Positions 9,705-19,238 are shown, counted from the stretch's first letter. The stretch: 64,000 bases of DNA from Moritella sp. (GCF_013215705.1 NZ_JABSQR010000008.1:124001-188000), one strand, 5' to 3'. Translations and numbers: made by a program. Notes: generated by a model not told the origin, from the letters alone.

Positions 9705-10673
9705 TTATACCTCAATCTTAATTATTTTAATAATCCACCATATACCAAGCAGCATGCCGATCCCGCCCCATTTTAGTAAATTTAAACCCTCTGGAGTATT
9801 AATTAGAATGCTTGTGTAATCTGGGGATGAAATATAAAGCACTGCAAACAAAACGAAAGGTGTTAAGACGAGTACCCAACCTGACAGTCGTCCTTCAGCT
9901 GATAATGTTTTGACACGGCGTTTGAAGGTAAACCTTTGTCTAATTATTTTCGACAGATTATCTATATTTTCTGCAAGATTACCCCCGGTCTCTTTATGGA
10001 TAGACACTGAACTGCAAAAGGCCATTGCGGACGTGCTCGGTACGCGCTTAACAAAATTAAGCAGGGCTGTATGAACATCGTTACCGAAATTAATGCGATT
10101 AAACATAAGCTTAAATTCATCAGATAGTTCTCCCTCAAGTTCTTCATAAACAAGTTTAATTGAATCACTAAAAGCATAACCCGCTTGCAGTCCGCGTTTA
10201 AGTATGTCTAATGCTTCAGGGAATTGTTGCTCAATCATTTCCATGCGCTTATTTATATTCCGGTTCAATATTAAGTGCATAATGGTAAACATAGTGATGA
10301 CACAAAACACTGTAAAAATCATATCCAGACTGATAAACCATGCTGTTATTGCTACGATAAGCGATAAGACAAGAGTCAGTATCAGATATTGATGACCTAA
10401 CATTTTTGATCCGGAAAGTTCCATCTTGTAGGTGTAATTGTAAACTAACGGTAATGATTCAATCCACTGTAAGAAAGGGGATAGAGATTCTACTTTTTTA
10501 TTGATTAAAATCTCAGCTTGGGCTTCTTCATCGCAATCTGCTAGTGATGCTAGATGTTTACGTATATGTTTGGAATTAGCTCGTTGTGGACTATATACGG
10601 AGATGAAAAAACCTTGAAATAACAATACTACCGCTGCAAATACTAAGAGTAAAAAAATGACTTGAGAACTCAT
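9705..10673 (-). CDS. tadB: Tad pilus inner-membrane platform protein TadB
   Basis: 322 residues, T2SSF domain. N-terminal transmembrane helix, two helices near 95-135, the conserved FPEALDILKRGLQAGYAFSD segment, and a pair of C-terminal helices. Partner of TadC. It starts 11 bases after tadA and is 2 bases from tadC, so it is cotranscribed. Confidence 0.92.
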   Translation of the reverse strand: MSSQVIFLLLVFAAVVLLFQGFFISVYSPQRANSKHIRKHLASLADCDEEAQAEILINKKVESLSPFLQWIESLPLVYNYTYKMELSGSKMLGHQYLILTLVLSLIVAITAWFISLDMIFTVFCVITMFTIMHLILNRNINKRMEMIEQQFPEALDILKRGLQAGYAFSDSIKLVYEELEGELSDEFKLMFNRINFGNDVHTALLNFVKRVPSTSAMAFCSSVSIHKETGGNLAENIDNLSKIIRQRFTFKRRVKTLSAEGRLSGWVLVLTPFVLFAVLYISSPDYTSILINTPEGLNLLKWGGIGMLLGIWWIIKIIKIEV

Positions 10674-10684
10674 AAATTAACCAC

Positions 10685-12010
10685 TTAAAATCCGTTGGAC
10701 AGCATATCGACAGTGAATAGGCTGTGAGGTATGTCAATACCTTTATTTTTGAGTTTACGCGCAAAGGTGGGGACAACGCCTGTAGCTGCATATCTTCCCT
10801 TAATGCTGCCATCATCATTTTTTCCTTCGCGTCGGAAAGTGAAAATTTCAGACATAGTGATCATTTCACCTTCCATTCCGGTGACCTCTTGGATGCTGGT
10901 GATACGTCGCTTGCCATCTTCTTGTCGCTGTAATTGTACTACCACATCAATGGCCGATGATATTTGAGTTCTGATGTTATGTACTGGCATATCAAACCCT
11001 GCCATGCATACCATATTCTCTAATCGTCCTAAGCCATCTCGTGGTGTGTTAGCGTGCAGTGTTGTCATTGAGCCTTCGTGACCCGTATTCATCGCAGCTA
11101 ACATGTCTATAGCTTCACTGCCACGTACTTCTCCGATAATAATTCGGTCGGGACGCATCCGTAAACAGTTTTTTACCAACTCACGTTGGGTTACTTCACC
11201 TTTACCTTCGATATTCGCAGGTCTTGTTTCTAACCTAACCGTATGTGGCTGTTGTAGCTGTAATTCAGCTGAATCTTCAATGGTAATAATTCGCTCATTA
11301 TCGGGTATGTACCCGGATAAAATATTCAATAGTGTGGTTTTACCACTACCCGTACCGCCAGAAATCAAAATATTTAATTTACCTAATACAGCTGCTTGGA
11401 TGAGATCTGCCATCGGTTGAGTCATCGAACCATAGTCGATAAGTTGCTGTATCTGTAGCTTATCAACAGTAAAACGACGAATTGATAATGCAGGGCCATC
11501 AAGCGCAAGCGGGGGGATGATGGCATTGATACGGCTACCATCTTTGAGTCTGGCGTCGACCATTGGCGATGACTCATCGATTCTTCTGCCTACCCCGGAT
11601 ACGATGCGGTCGATGATATTTAACAAATGTTTATCATCATAAAATTGAACTGATACTTGTTCTAATTTACCATTGCGCTCGACAAATATTCGGTCGTAAC
11701 TGTTGACTAGAATATCTGCGATTGTCGGATCTTCGAGTAAAGTCTCAAGCGGACCGAGTCCTAATATTTCATCGGTGATTAATTTAATTAACACTTTCCT
11801 AACATCGAGACTAATTGGTCTGGTTTGTTTATTCAGAAATTGATAGCAAGAGTTAGCTATTTTCTCTTTGGCAACCTCTGGGGGTAAGGTTTCTAGCACC
11901 GAGAGATCAAGTTGAGTTAACAGTTGACCAAATATTTCTTGTTTGGTCTCCATATCGCTAGCTGTTAACATACTAAAGGGGTCATTCGTTTGGTTGTTGA
12001 CAAATTCCAT
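10685..12010 (-). CDS. tadA: Tad pilus assembly ATPase TadA (CpaF)
   Basis: 441 residues, a GspE/VirB11-family secretion ATPase. Walker A GGTGSGKTT at about 218-226, Walker B region RPDRIIIGEVRG, and a His-box-like TGHEGSMTTLHAN. It is cytosolic and powers Flp pilin extrusion, and possibly retraction. Its ATG overlaps the tadZ stop by one base. Length and motifs are normal. Confidence 0.95.
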   Translation of the reverse strand: MEFVNNQTNDPFSMLTASDMETKQEIFGQLLTQLDLSVLETLPPEVAKEKIANSCYQFLNKQTRPISLDVRKVLIKLITDEILGLGPLETLLEDPTIADILVNSYDRIFVERNGKLEQVSVQFYDDKHLLNIIDRIVSGVGRRIDESSPMVDARLKDGSRINAIIPPLALDGPALSIRRFTVDKLQIQQLIDYGSMTQPMADLIQAAVLGKLNILISGGTGSGKTTLLNILSGYIPDNERIITIEDSAELQLQQPHTVRLETRPANIEGKGEVTQRELVKNCLRMRPDRIIIGEVRGSEAIDMLAAMNTGHEGSMTTLHANTPRDGLGRLENMVCMAGFDMPVHNIRTQISSAIDVVVQLQRQEDGKRRITSIQEVTGMEGEMITMSEIFTFRREGKNDDGSIKGRYAATGVVPTFARKLKNKGIDIPHSLFTVDMLSNGF

Positions 12011-13236
12011 TATAGTCTCCGAAATATTCTAGTTAATAAGGTTATTTTCACAGGACTCTCAATTGAGAATAACTCCCCGATAATATGTGATACCTCATCT
12101 TGTATTACTTTATGATCAGCTACTTTTAATAATGGTGAGCCTGAATCGATACCCGCATTGGCAAGTTGATAATTGTTGCTTACTACATATAGGCTATCGA
12201 TGCCCAAGACTTTTTTTATATCGGTGAGTGATATATTACTATTTTTAGCCGAATATCGATTAACGATGACATGTAACTTATGTGTATCTATACCTAGGTT
12301 CTGGGTTAATTGTTGAATCATTACTTTTGCTTCGCGAAGACTGAGTATGCTTTGCTGTACCACAATCAGAACTTTAGATGATAAATTCAATAATGGGATG
12401 GTGAAATGCTCAATACCACGTGATAAGTCAACTAATACAAGGTCGTGATTCAACTTTACTTTCCAAACTAGTTGATCTAAACATTGTAAAATTTGTGGGT
12501 TGGTGTTGAGCTGAGTATAAGGTTTACTGGCTAACAGGCTCAGGTTATCTCTTTTTAGCATCATTGATTTAATGGCTGTATTATCTAATTTATCTACTTC
12601 ATTTAGCGCATCGGTTAAATAATAATTCGCATCAAAATTAAACGTGTCAGCAAGTGAACCATAATTTAGATCTGCGTCTATAATAGCAATCTCTTGGTTC
12701 GATAAATGGGCACTAATCTCACCTAAGCAACTGGTGATAAAGCTGGCACCTGATCCTGGTTTACCGTTGATGATGGTATATAGCGGGGCTATTTTACGGG
12801 CTTGCATTAACTCATTAGCGGATGTTAGTAATGAGTTAATCAATTCTTTTTCTACATCCTGTACAGAAATAATGTCTTTTACTTTGAATTGCACAGCTGT
12901 TCGAATAAGCTCATTTTTAATGTTGTCTGCAACTAGGATGAAATTAATATTATGTTTCGCAATTTCTTTAATGTCATTTATAGTCTTATGGTTATCACTA
13001 TCTAGTACGAAGATAACCAAATTATGATTGTTTAAGTTACTTTCCAATGTGGTGCAATAACCTACTTTTAAGTTTGTAACTGAAGCTAAATACGTGGACA
13101 AATTCTGGCGTAGTGTCGAGTTAGGGCAAACGACTAAACAATTTAGTGGAAAAGGCAATGTTTGTGCATCTCGATCTATCGGGACGGAGTGACTTTCACT
13201 AAATCCAATTATATTATTTGAATTTTGGTTGTTCAT
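12010..13236 (-). CDS. tadZ: Tad pilus localisation protein TadZ (CpaE)
   Basis: 408 residues. The N-terminal part resembles an atypical receiver domain (about 25-135). The C-terminal part is a MinD/ParA-like ATPase with a changed P-loop, GKPGSGASFITSCLG, and the downstream IIDADLNYGSLADTF. TadZ/CpaE proteins mark the polar site of pilus assembly. A GGTAAGGA precedes the ATG. The P-loop lacks the second lysine-threonine pair of a classical Walker A (GASF instead of GKTT), so ATP hydrolysis may be weak, as in other TadZ proteins. Confidence 0.88.
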   Translation of the reverse strand: MNNQNSNNIIGFSESHSVPIDRDAQTLPFPLNCLVVCPNSTLRQNLSTYLASVTNLKVGYCTTLESNLNNHNLVIFVLDSDNHKTINDIKEIAKHNINFILVADNIKNELIRTAVQFKVKDIISVQDVEKELINSLLTSANELMQARKIAPLYTIINGKPGSGASFITSCLGEISAHLSNQEIAIIDADLNYGSLADTFNFDANYYLTDALNEVDKLDNTAIKSMMLKRDNLSLLASKPYTQLNTNPQILQCLDQLVWKVKLNHDLVLVDLSRGIEHFTIPLLNLSSKVLIVVQQSILSLREAKVMIQQLTQNLGIDTHKLHVIVNRYSAKNSNISLTDIKKVLGIDSLYVVSNNYQLANAGIDSGSPLLKVADHKVIQDEVSHIIGELFSIESPVKITLLTRIFRRL

Positions 13237-13275
13237 TTATGATTCCTTACCAATAAATAGTTACTAGTCTTATCA

Positions 13276-13764
13276 TTATGTTGGTGTACATAAAGTTGTC
13301 GTATTGGGTGTCACGCCTAAACTCTCACTTGGTAACGTAGTTGAAAATGTAGGTGAATTTAATGTTAGAAATAATCCCGGTATTAATAATTGGTGCTGAT
13401 AATTTATGATATCTACTTTGACAAAATGAATGAAATTAGCGTCAACAGAGCTTAGTACTTGAGTCCCGTCATCCATTAGGTATTGAATTTGTAAATTTGC
13501 TGCCGAAAGGTTCGGAATGATGGGTTGGTCATTGAATAGTGAAGTCGAGATCATGTCATCAAAAGCGACAATGTTTGTGGTATCAAAATAGCAAACCGTA
13601 GCCAATCTAGCGCCACGTCGTGTGACTTCCGTTAGTACATTCCAGGTGAAAAATAGTCTACCAATTTCTAACACGGCAAATAAAAGTAAGAAAAATAAAC
13701 TACCAGCTATAGCAAACTCCACAGCATATACACCCTGTTGTTTACTGTGATTGTAGTTAATCAT
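13276..13764 (-). CDS. TadE-like minor pseudopilin (TadF position)
   Basis: 162 residues with a single N-terminal hydrophobic segment, GVYAVEFAIAGSLFFLLLF, that fits a pseudopilin cleavage site with a conserved Glu. The rest is a small extracytoplasmic domain. It overlaps the preceding tadE-like gene by one base. Such proteins prime or cap Flp pili. Two tadE-like genes sit in tandem here; this is the distal one, so it may correspond to TadF, but the assignment rests on order. Confidence 0.82.
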   Translation of the reverse strand: MINYNHSKQQGVYAVEFAIAGSLFFLLLFAVLEIGRLFFTWNVLTEVTRRGARLATVCYFDTTNIVAFDDMISTSLFNDQPIIPNLSAANLQIQYLMDDGTQVLSSVDANFIHFVKVDIINYQHQLLIPGLFLTLNSPTFSTTLPSESLGVTPNTTTLCTPT

Positions 13765-14240
13765 TAGAACGCCCTCATTGTATAGGTTGATATTAGTGGG
13801 AAACTCATATCAATATCAATATCATTACCTAAGCCAAAGGTAGTGAACATGTCTGAAAATAAAGGTTGCCAAGGATAAGAAACACTAATAGTGACAAATT
13901 TACCGGATAAACTTAAGTCTATGGTACTAGACGTTAAGTTTGGTAGTAGAGGCGTTACTGAGCCTGGGCCACCATATTTTATATATGTCGTCACTTTAGT
14001 TGCTACGTCCGGTCTTATTTTATATACACCAGTGCCAAGTTTGGTATTACCTGCTAAATAGCGGGATGCGTTTCGTACTGTTTTATTAAGGGCATTATAT
14101 TGATACAGTAACCGACCGAATTCGGCAGTCGCAAAAATTATTAATAAGAGAAAAGGTAGGATTATCGTAAGTTCAATCGCGGCAAAACCTTGTTCTTTAC
14201 TATGTTTTGCACCGCCTGTTTTGATTGTGGTTCGTAACAT
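13764..14240 (-). CDS. tadE: TadE-like minor pseudopilin
   Basis: 158 residues. EQGFAAIELTIILPFLLLI is a TadE-type segment: Gly-Phe cleavage site, Glu five residues on, then a hydrophobic helix; FGRLLYQYNALNKTVRNASR follows, typical of PF07811. Expected to be processed by TadV and to take part in pilus assembly. RBS TAGGAGG is strong. Located 8 bases after tadG. Confidence 0.88.
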   Translation of the reverse strand: MLRTTIKTGGAKHSKEQGFAAIELTIILPFLLLIIFATAEFGRLLYQYNALNKTVRNASRYLAGNTKLGTGVYKIRPDVATKVTTYIKYGGPGSVTPLLPNLTSSTIDLSLSGKFVTISVSYPWQPLFSDMFTTFGLGNDIDIDMSFPLISTYTMRAF

Positions 14241-14248
14241 AACGCCTC

Positions 14249-15604
14249 CTAAGAATCAGAGCTTCCTGGTACATGAAATAATACAATTTTATATGGACCA
14301 TCATTATCCACTGGAGTTATAGAGGGTGTTCCACTATCAGTACAGTTTCCGCCACTATTAATGAACTCACCCACGACATAGGAAGTTGGTCCTGAACTAC
14401 CCACTTTTTGGGTCATAAAAAAACAACCAATATCAAGGAAGTCAAGATCGTTCGCGCCATTTGTTGTACCGTTACAATCTGCGATAACAACCTGTAAAAT
14501 ACGGCGGTCTGATCTGGCCACTTGCGACCCAGCACTCAGTTCTGCAATGATATTACCGCCTGATATCGGGTTAATGGCATCGCATGAAGTGTTCGCGTCG
14601 TTTAGATATTGGGCTTCATCGTTATCGTAGTCATTAAATGTATATGATTTAGCGGCAGCACCTGCTTCAAGAGCGTCACCATTTGAATCAAGTTCGATCG
14701 TCGCGCCTTCACATATATTGGTATCTCTTAGGTGCTCGGTCGAATTAACGGGTCCATACCATTCTCCCATTCTGGTATTCAGTCCTTGTGCAACTGGCCC
14801 TACTGTATTACCTGGTTCTGTTGGTACCGATTGATTGCTTATTCCGGGCGTGAAACAGACTGTGCCAAGATTTGTGTCACCAGCCATTGCCGCACGGATG
14901 TCTGCGGCCCCGGTATTGGAACCAAGACGAAGTAACTGAAAATTTCCGGGACCGATTGGAGAGTTTGAATTTGAACCAATTTTCATCAAATTTAGACTAT
15001 ATTCTTTTAAACCATACTCATTTGTCAGCGCATCTGCGTTAGCGTTCGCTAAGTCAGCACAAACGACCATAGGGACTAAGTCTTGATAACAATTACTTAT
15101 ATCAGAGCTAGGACCCGACAGTGCTGTCGCTGAAACTTGTTTATTAAAACTGAACACATCAGCGAGAAAGTTATCTAGATCTAACTGTGATAAAGATACT
15201 TTCACATACTTTGCGCTTTCATTATTATCTTGAATAAACGGATCTGGTAATTGTGAAAATTCTACGTTTAACTGCGCTGTCATTTGATCGAGACTATTAT
15301 TCACACTTGAAAAGTCGATTGCACTTGCTAACTCATGGTGATCGTTATGCGTTATGTTTAATTGGATCAAGGCGACGACTGCAGCCCTAGCTTGCTCATG
15401 AGTTGCACCTTCATCTAACTCTGTAGCAGCATGCAAAGCTGCAGCATCGACTAAATTTTGTAATTTCCCTTTGTTTAGTAATAAATGGCCGCCGTCTAGC
15501 GCTAATGAAGCCATGCCAATAAGAGCAAATAAGGCTACTGTAAACACAATGAGAACGTTACCGTTTTGTTTATTTCTTAAGGTGTTGTTTGAGTTGATAC
15601 CCAT
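14249..15604 (-). CDS. tadG: TadG-like protein with pilus-assembly N-terminal domain
   Basis: About 451 residues. The start at 15604 is chosen over the TTG at 15619 because AAAGG lies 8 bases before it. NKQNGNVLIVFTVALFALIG is the TadG/TadE-like membrane segment, followed by DGGHLLLNKGKLQNLVDAAA, a motif of the putative Flp pilus-assembly TadG-like domain. The remaining extracytoplasmic part is Asn/Asp/Gly rich with several Cys. No complete von Willebrand A domain with a MIDAS (DxSxS) is obvious, although many TadG proteins have one. Envelope-located; role in anchoring the pilus is inferred from the family. Confidence 0.82.
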   Translation of the reverse strand: MGINSNNTLRNKQNGNVLIVFTVALFALIGMASLALDGGHLLLNKGKLQNLVDAAALHAATELDEGATHEQARAAVVALIQLNITHNDHHELASAIDFSSVNNSLDQMTAQLNVEFSQLPDPFIQDNNESAKYVKVSLSQLDLDNFLADVFSFNKQVSATALSGPSSDISNCYQDLVPMVVCADLANANADALTNEYGLKEYSLNLMKIGSNSNSPIGPGNFQLLRLGSNTGAADIRAAMAGDTNLGTVCFTPGISNQSVPTEPGNTVGPVAQGLNTRMGEWYGPVNSTEHLRDTNICEGATIELDSNGDALEAGAAAKSYTFNDYDNDEAQYLNDANTSCDAINPISGGNIIAELSAGSQVARSDRRILQVVIADCNGTTNGANDLDFLDIGCFFMTQKVGSSGPTSYVVGEFINSGGNCTDSGTPSITPVDNDGPYKIVLFHVPGSSDS

Positions 15605-15619
15605 AATGTAGCCTTTCAA

Positions 15620-15862
15620 TTACTGTGAAATATCACGCGCAGATTTAGCGTCATAAGCACTATCATGATATGAAGAGATAACTTTTTGGCCATACTTACC
15701 TTCAAGAGTATTGGTTATGCCATCATTTTTTGCAGGGGCATTGGGATCAAGAATTTGTATGTCTTTAAAATATAGCGTTGATGCTGATAATTCGTAATTA
15801 GGCTCTTGCACGCAACCGAATAAGAATTGGCTACAGAGCAGTATTAAACTTATATATTTCAT
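15620..15862 (-). CDS. small predicted lipoprotein between rcpA and tadG
   Basis: About 80 residues. A short hydrophobic signal ends in LFGC, a lipobox, at residues about 14-17. The mature part is polar, without recognised domain. The second of two adjacent ATGs (15862) has AGGG at the better distance. It sits where rcpB or another outer-membrane component occurs in other Tad loci, so it may be a pilotin or secretin accessory, but no homology is visible. It begins 50 bases after rcpA and its stop lies just before tadG. Confidence 0.72.
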   Translation of the reverse strand: MKYISLILLCSQFLFGCVQEPNYELSASTLYFKDIQILDPNAPAKNDGITNTLEGKYGQKVISSYHDSAYDAKSARDISQ

Positions 15863-15912
15863 CATGATCCCTTAATTCAATTGCTTGCTATAAATGTATT
15901 ATCAATACTTAG

Positions 15913-17382
15913 CTAATTGAGAGTATGGCCATACTGTTGCTCCGTGCCACCCGAATTTGGCACAATACTTGCGGGCGTATCTGAAGTATCATTAGGTTTT
16001 TTGGTATCAGAGCCTTTCTCTTGCTGTGTCATTTTACCGAGTAAGTAAAACTCCATATCAGACACGGGCACAAAGCCATCGGTAGGTAATATCATGCCAT
16101 CTTTGTTAAAGGGTCTGACTAAGCGAGGTGTCACCATAATAACCAGTTCTGTTTGACCACTTATATACTCTTGGCTTGTGAATAACTGGCCTAAAATCGG
16201 AATGTTACCTAAACCTGGGAATTTAGTGATAGATTCACGAAGGTTATCACTTAGCAAGCCACCAATAACGATAGTTTGGCCATCTCCGAGTTCAACCGTG
16301 GTTGCGGTAGATCTTTTGATTAAAGAGGGGATGATAGTTGATGTGTTGGAGTCTGATGCTGAGATCATCACACTATTGACGCTACTGAGTTCACTGACAA
16401 GTACCTTAAGATTTAGGTTGATTTTACCAGAATCAAGTACTGTTGGTACAAAACTGACACCCACACCAAAATCTCGATATTCGATTATAACGCCATCATC
16501 AGTTGAAACCGGCACTGGATACTCACCACCAGATAAAAACTCAGCAGACTGGCCACTCAGTGCCGTTAAATTGGGTTCTGCAAGTATTTTCGTTAACCCT
16601 TTACTTTTTGCTACGTCAAAAGCAACGCTAAACAACATATCACCAGTGAGATAGCGAGCAAAAATATTAGTATCTATTGTGCCTAAAATATTAGTCGGCA
16701 CATTACCAGTCCCTGTCCCTATACCAGCAAATCCATCTGAACCGAATGCACCCAGAACGGTGTTACCATCCAAATTGCGACCTATATCTGTACTAACTTC
16801 CGCAACCGTGACTTCTAACATGACCTGTTGACCACCGCCGACAGACATCATATTAACGACAGTACTGTTACTTTTGTCCACGTTAGCTGCTGTTGCATAA
16901 CCTTGGGCAATTTCTACGGCAGTATTCATTTTCACTAATGATGAGACCTGCCCACTGACCACCAATTGACCTTGTGAGGTTTCTACGCCAATGTCTTCAT
17001 TTGGTAAGTATTTGTATAGACGTTTTCTAAGACTATTTAAGTCATGGGTTACCTCTAGATTTTGCACGTGAACTAGGTTGTCGTCTTTATCCCATACCAT
17101 CATGTTCGTGGTGCCTAATCTTTTACCGACTATATACAGCTCGCGACTGCGTAGAATTAGGATATCAGCAATATCAGAATTACCTACGGATACGCGATGG
17201 ATCGCTTTATCCATTTGTAACGTTTTAGATTTGAAAATAGGAATTCTAACACTATCATCATCTAATGCAGTTGGTCCGCCAGCGAACGCTGTACTCACTA
17301 AAATTAAATTGGAGATGAAAATTAAAACAACTAATGACCATTGCTTAGACTCATATTTATAAAAATGGGAGTTTATATTCAT
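15913..17382 (-). CDS. rcpA: Tad pilus outer-membrane secretin RcpA (CpaC)
   Basis: About 489 residues. Signal peptide, then a pilus-secretin N-terminal domain (KSKTLQMDKAIHRVSVGNSDIAD), a BON-like segment (LVVSGQVSSLVKM), and the C-terminal secretin domain with VPVSTDDGVIIEYRDFGVGV and TTVELGDGQTIVIGGLL. It forms the outer-membrane channel for Flp pili. ATG 17382 has AGGTG 6 bases before it and is preferred to the GTG at 17391. The tail after GKMTQQEKG is Ser/Pro/Asn rich. Confidence 0.93.
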   Translation of the reverse strand: MNINSHFYKYESKQWSLVVLIFISNLILVSTAFAGGPTALDDDSVRIPIFKSKTLQMDKAIHRVSVGNSDIADILILRSRELYIVGKRLGTTNMMVWDKDDNLVHVQNLEVTHDLNSLRKRLYKYLPNEDIGVETSQGQLVVSGQVSSLVKMNTAVEIAQGYATAANVDKSNSTVVNMMSVGGGQQVMLEVTVAEVSTDIGRNLDGNTVLGAFGSDGFAGIGTGTGNVPTNILGTIDTNIFARYLTGDMLFSVAFDVAKSKGLTKILAEPNLTALSGQSAEFLSGGEYPVPVSTDDGVIIEYRDFGVGVSFVPTVLDSGKINLNLKVLVSELSSVNSVMISASDSNTSTIIPSLIKRSTATTVELGDGQTIVIGGLLSDNLRESITKFPGLGNIPILGQLFTSQEYISGQTELVIMVTPRLVRPFNKDGMILPTDGFVPVSDMEFYLLGKMTQQEKGSDTKKPNDTSDTPASIVPNSGGTEQQYGHTLN

Positions 17383-17409
17383 ATGTATCACCTATTTATA
17401 GTCGAATAA

Positions 17410-18204
17410 CTAAATTTTAAGTTGGACAGATTCTTGGGTTGTTCCACGGATTATTTCGACTTTATGTTTTCTAATTTGACGCGGTTTAAACACAGGTGGC
17501 GCTATTTCAACAATATCATCGGTGGTCACTTCTTTATTGCTTGCAAAATCGACAGCGTGGCTGTCTGTTGGATTGCGTAGTGCTAGCTGTAACCGTCCTT
17601 TATTACGGGCCGTCATCAATATTTCAGCTTGTTCTAGGTTAACTTCGACGGTGATAGCTCTTACAAGTTGAGGCTTGTTTTCATTTATTGCTGCGCGTTG
17701 ATCAATGGCTAATATCTTAATATTATGTAGAATTACTTCTGTCTTTACGTAACCTCCGCTACCGGATACCGTATTTAAAATATCTATTCTGTTACCTGGT
17801 AATAAGAAACCAGCCACACCGACAACATCATCAACACGGATAGATACAGCGCGCATATTTTCTGAAATAAGGCTTGCTAGTGTACTGCCTTCACCTTTGA
17901 TGAGCAGTCTTTCTAATCGGATGATGTCATCTATATAAATAGTCTCTTTCGCTATCATGCCGTAGATTTCATTTGGTTCAGCGACAGTATTATCAGCTGA
18001 CATAGACTCGGGCAAAACTTTCAATTTAATATGTTTGGATTCAATGATCGTACCTACGGGAATAATCATAGTGGAAAAGGCTATATAAACTTGGTTTTCT
18101 GGAGCCGCCACTTTATTGGTTTCTAACCAGTTTTGTGCGATTAAAATAGCGCCAACCCCAAACATAATCGAGATTGTAACTGAAATTACGGTTTTTTTAT
18201 TCAT
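17410..18204 (-). CDS. rcpC: Flp pilus assembly protein RcpC (CpaB)
   Basis: 264 residues. N-terminal membrane helix, an SAF/beta-clip domain (FSTMIIPVGTIIESKHIK), then the RcpC core (SIRVDDVVGVAGFLLPGNRIDIL). CpaB/RcpC is a periplasmic partner of the secretin. RBS GAGGTAGG precedes the ATG. Located 18 or more bases before rcpA, same operon. Confidence 0.92.
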   Translation of the reverse strand: MNKKTVISVTISIMFGVGAILIAQNWLETNKVAAPENQVYIAFSTMIIPVGTIIESKHIKLKVLPESMSADNTVAEPNEIYGMIAKETIYIDDIIRLERLLIKGEGSTLASLISENMRAVSIRVDDVVGVAGFLLPGNRIDILNTVSGSGGYVKTEVILHNIKILAIDQRAAINENKPQLVRAITVEVNLEQAEILMTARNKGRLQLALRNPTDSHAVDFASNKEVTTDDIVEIAPPVFKPRQIRKHKVEIIRGTTQESVQLKI

Positions 18205-18221
18205 GTTACCTACCTCTAATA

Positions 18222-18356
18222 TTATTCGTTCTGACTAACAAAGTAGTGCTTCCATGTGATATCTATTAAGTTGTTTTCGACTTGGTTTTGGAGTTCATTC
18301 AATTTAACTTGATCAGTAATGATACTGAGTAGACAATGTCTCAGCGGGTGTGTCAT
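18222..18356 (-). CDS. possible 44-residue ORF overlapping the stop of the preceding small ORF
   Basis: An open frame starting MTHPLRHCLLSIITDQ uses an ATG that overlaps the TGA of the 75-residue gene upstream (TGATG), then ends 17 bases before rcpC. No homology is recognised. The coupled start makes translation possible. Equally it may be noise in a decayed gene: together with the upstream ORF it fills the spacer between tadV and rcpC. Low confidence as a real gene. Confidence 0.3.
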   Translation of the reverse strand: MTHPLRHCLLSIITDQVKLNELQNQVENNLIDITWKHYFVSQNE

Positions 18357-18583
18357 CAGAAAGCATTAGATCTGAAAAGTATGTGCTTAATAAGTAATTG
18401 TGTCAGGAGTTGAGCGGATAAGCCTGTTTCGGTAATCGTTGTCGGGCGTTTAGCAAGGTGTTCATAAGTAAAATTAGTTTTTTCTTGTTCTAAAACGATT
18501 CCAGGTAAGGGGGTATTGTCATCAGTGGATAATGTTGGTTGATTTTGTTGCTGCCCATTTACCGATTGGTCCGTCATAATCAT
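18356..18583 (-). CDS. small protein of unknown role in the Tad locus, perhaps the stub of a longer ATPase gene
   Basis: 75 residues, Gln/Thr/Pro-rich at first, then RPTTITETGLSAQLLTQLLI and KHILFRSNAF to the end. The TGLS-x-x-LL-x-x-LL-x-KH pattern recalls, from memory, the opening of long AAA-type ATPases encoded in some Tad loci, in which a winged-helix-like domain follows; here the frame stops there. It may therefore be a truncated remnant, or a genuine short protein. It sits 34 bases after tadV on the same strand. Start choice: two ATGs (codons 1 and 3); a GGAACGG lies before them. Confidence 0.5.
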   Translation of the reverse strand: MIMTDQSVNGQQQNQPTLSTDDNTPLPGIVLEQEKTNFTYEHLAKRPTTITETGLSAQLLTQLLIKHILFRSNAF

Positions 18584-18617
18584 GTCCGTTCCTATTTATA
18601 TTAAAGTTATAGGAGAA

Positions 18618-19208
18618 TTATATGAGATTAAGAGATGTGCTAATTTCATTAATAATGACTTCTATCGTCCACATCAAATCGTCAATGTCATGGTTAACAT
18701 AAGTAGCTAACATCCAACCAAGCATCAATGCGGGTGCGTAGGGCACATTAACCCTTCCTGCATCTCCTTTTTCGGGTTTAAAATATGTACGTAAATATAA
18801 GCAATCGATATAACGATAAATCATCATTTTTAAACCACGCCAACCTACCGCTTTGGTTGCAATTAATATACTTGTAAATGCGCCAAAGATAACGCCGTAA
18901 GCAATCGACCACGTTAGGACTAAGGGACCAGCCAACGTGCCAATACCTATTATTAATTTGACATCTCCAGCACCTAGGATTTTGAAATAATAAGCTGGGA
19001 TTAACAATAAGGTGGCAAGACCTGCTCCAGATAATGCTTCAAGTAGACCATCCCAACTATGAAAATAGCTGTTAACTGTTATGCCTAGTAAGAAAGTTAA
19101 TAAGCACAACAGATTAGGGATACGTTGATAACGAAGGTCAAAGTATAAAGCCACACTTAAGCTAAATAATGTGATCACTACCGATGTTAACAACGCATAT
19201 TCCGTCAT
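18618..19208 (-). CDS. tadV: Tad prepilin peptidase TadV (CpaA)
   Basis: 196 residues, a type IV prepilin peptidase of the short A24 type with several membrane helices. The two catalytic aspartates are seen in DLRYQRIPN (about residue 25) and GAGDVKL (about residue 80). It cleaves Flp pilin and the TadE/F pseudopilins. It lies 30 bases after flp. Length is normal for the stand-alone peptidase domain. Confidence 0.93.
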   Translation of the reverse strand: MTEYALLTSVVITLFSLSVALYFDLRYQRIPNLLCLLTFLLGITVNSYFHSWDGLLEALSGAGLATLLLIPAYYFKILGAGDVKLIIGIGTLAGPLVLTWSIAYGVIFGAFTSILIATKAVGWRGLKMMIYRYIDCLYLRTYFKPEKGDAGRVNVPYAPALMLGWMLATYVNHDIDDLMWTIEVIINEISTSLNLI

Positions 19209-19238
19209 ATTATTCCCCTAGACTAAAATAGCGTTTGA

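Noticed and set aside
12734-13027. Plus-strand frames inside tadZ and other genes
   Set aside because: They are shadows of well-supported genes and have no RBS or domain.
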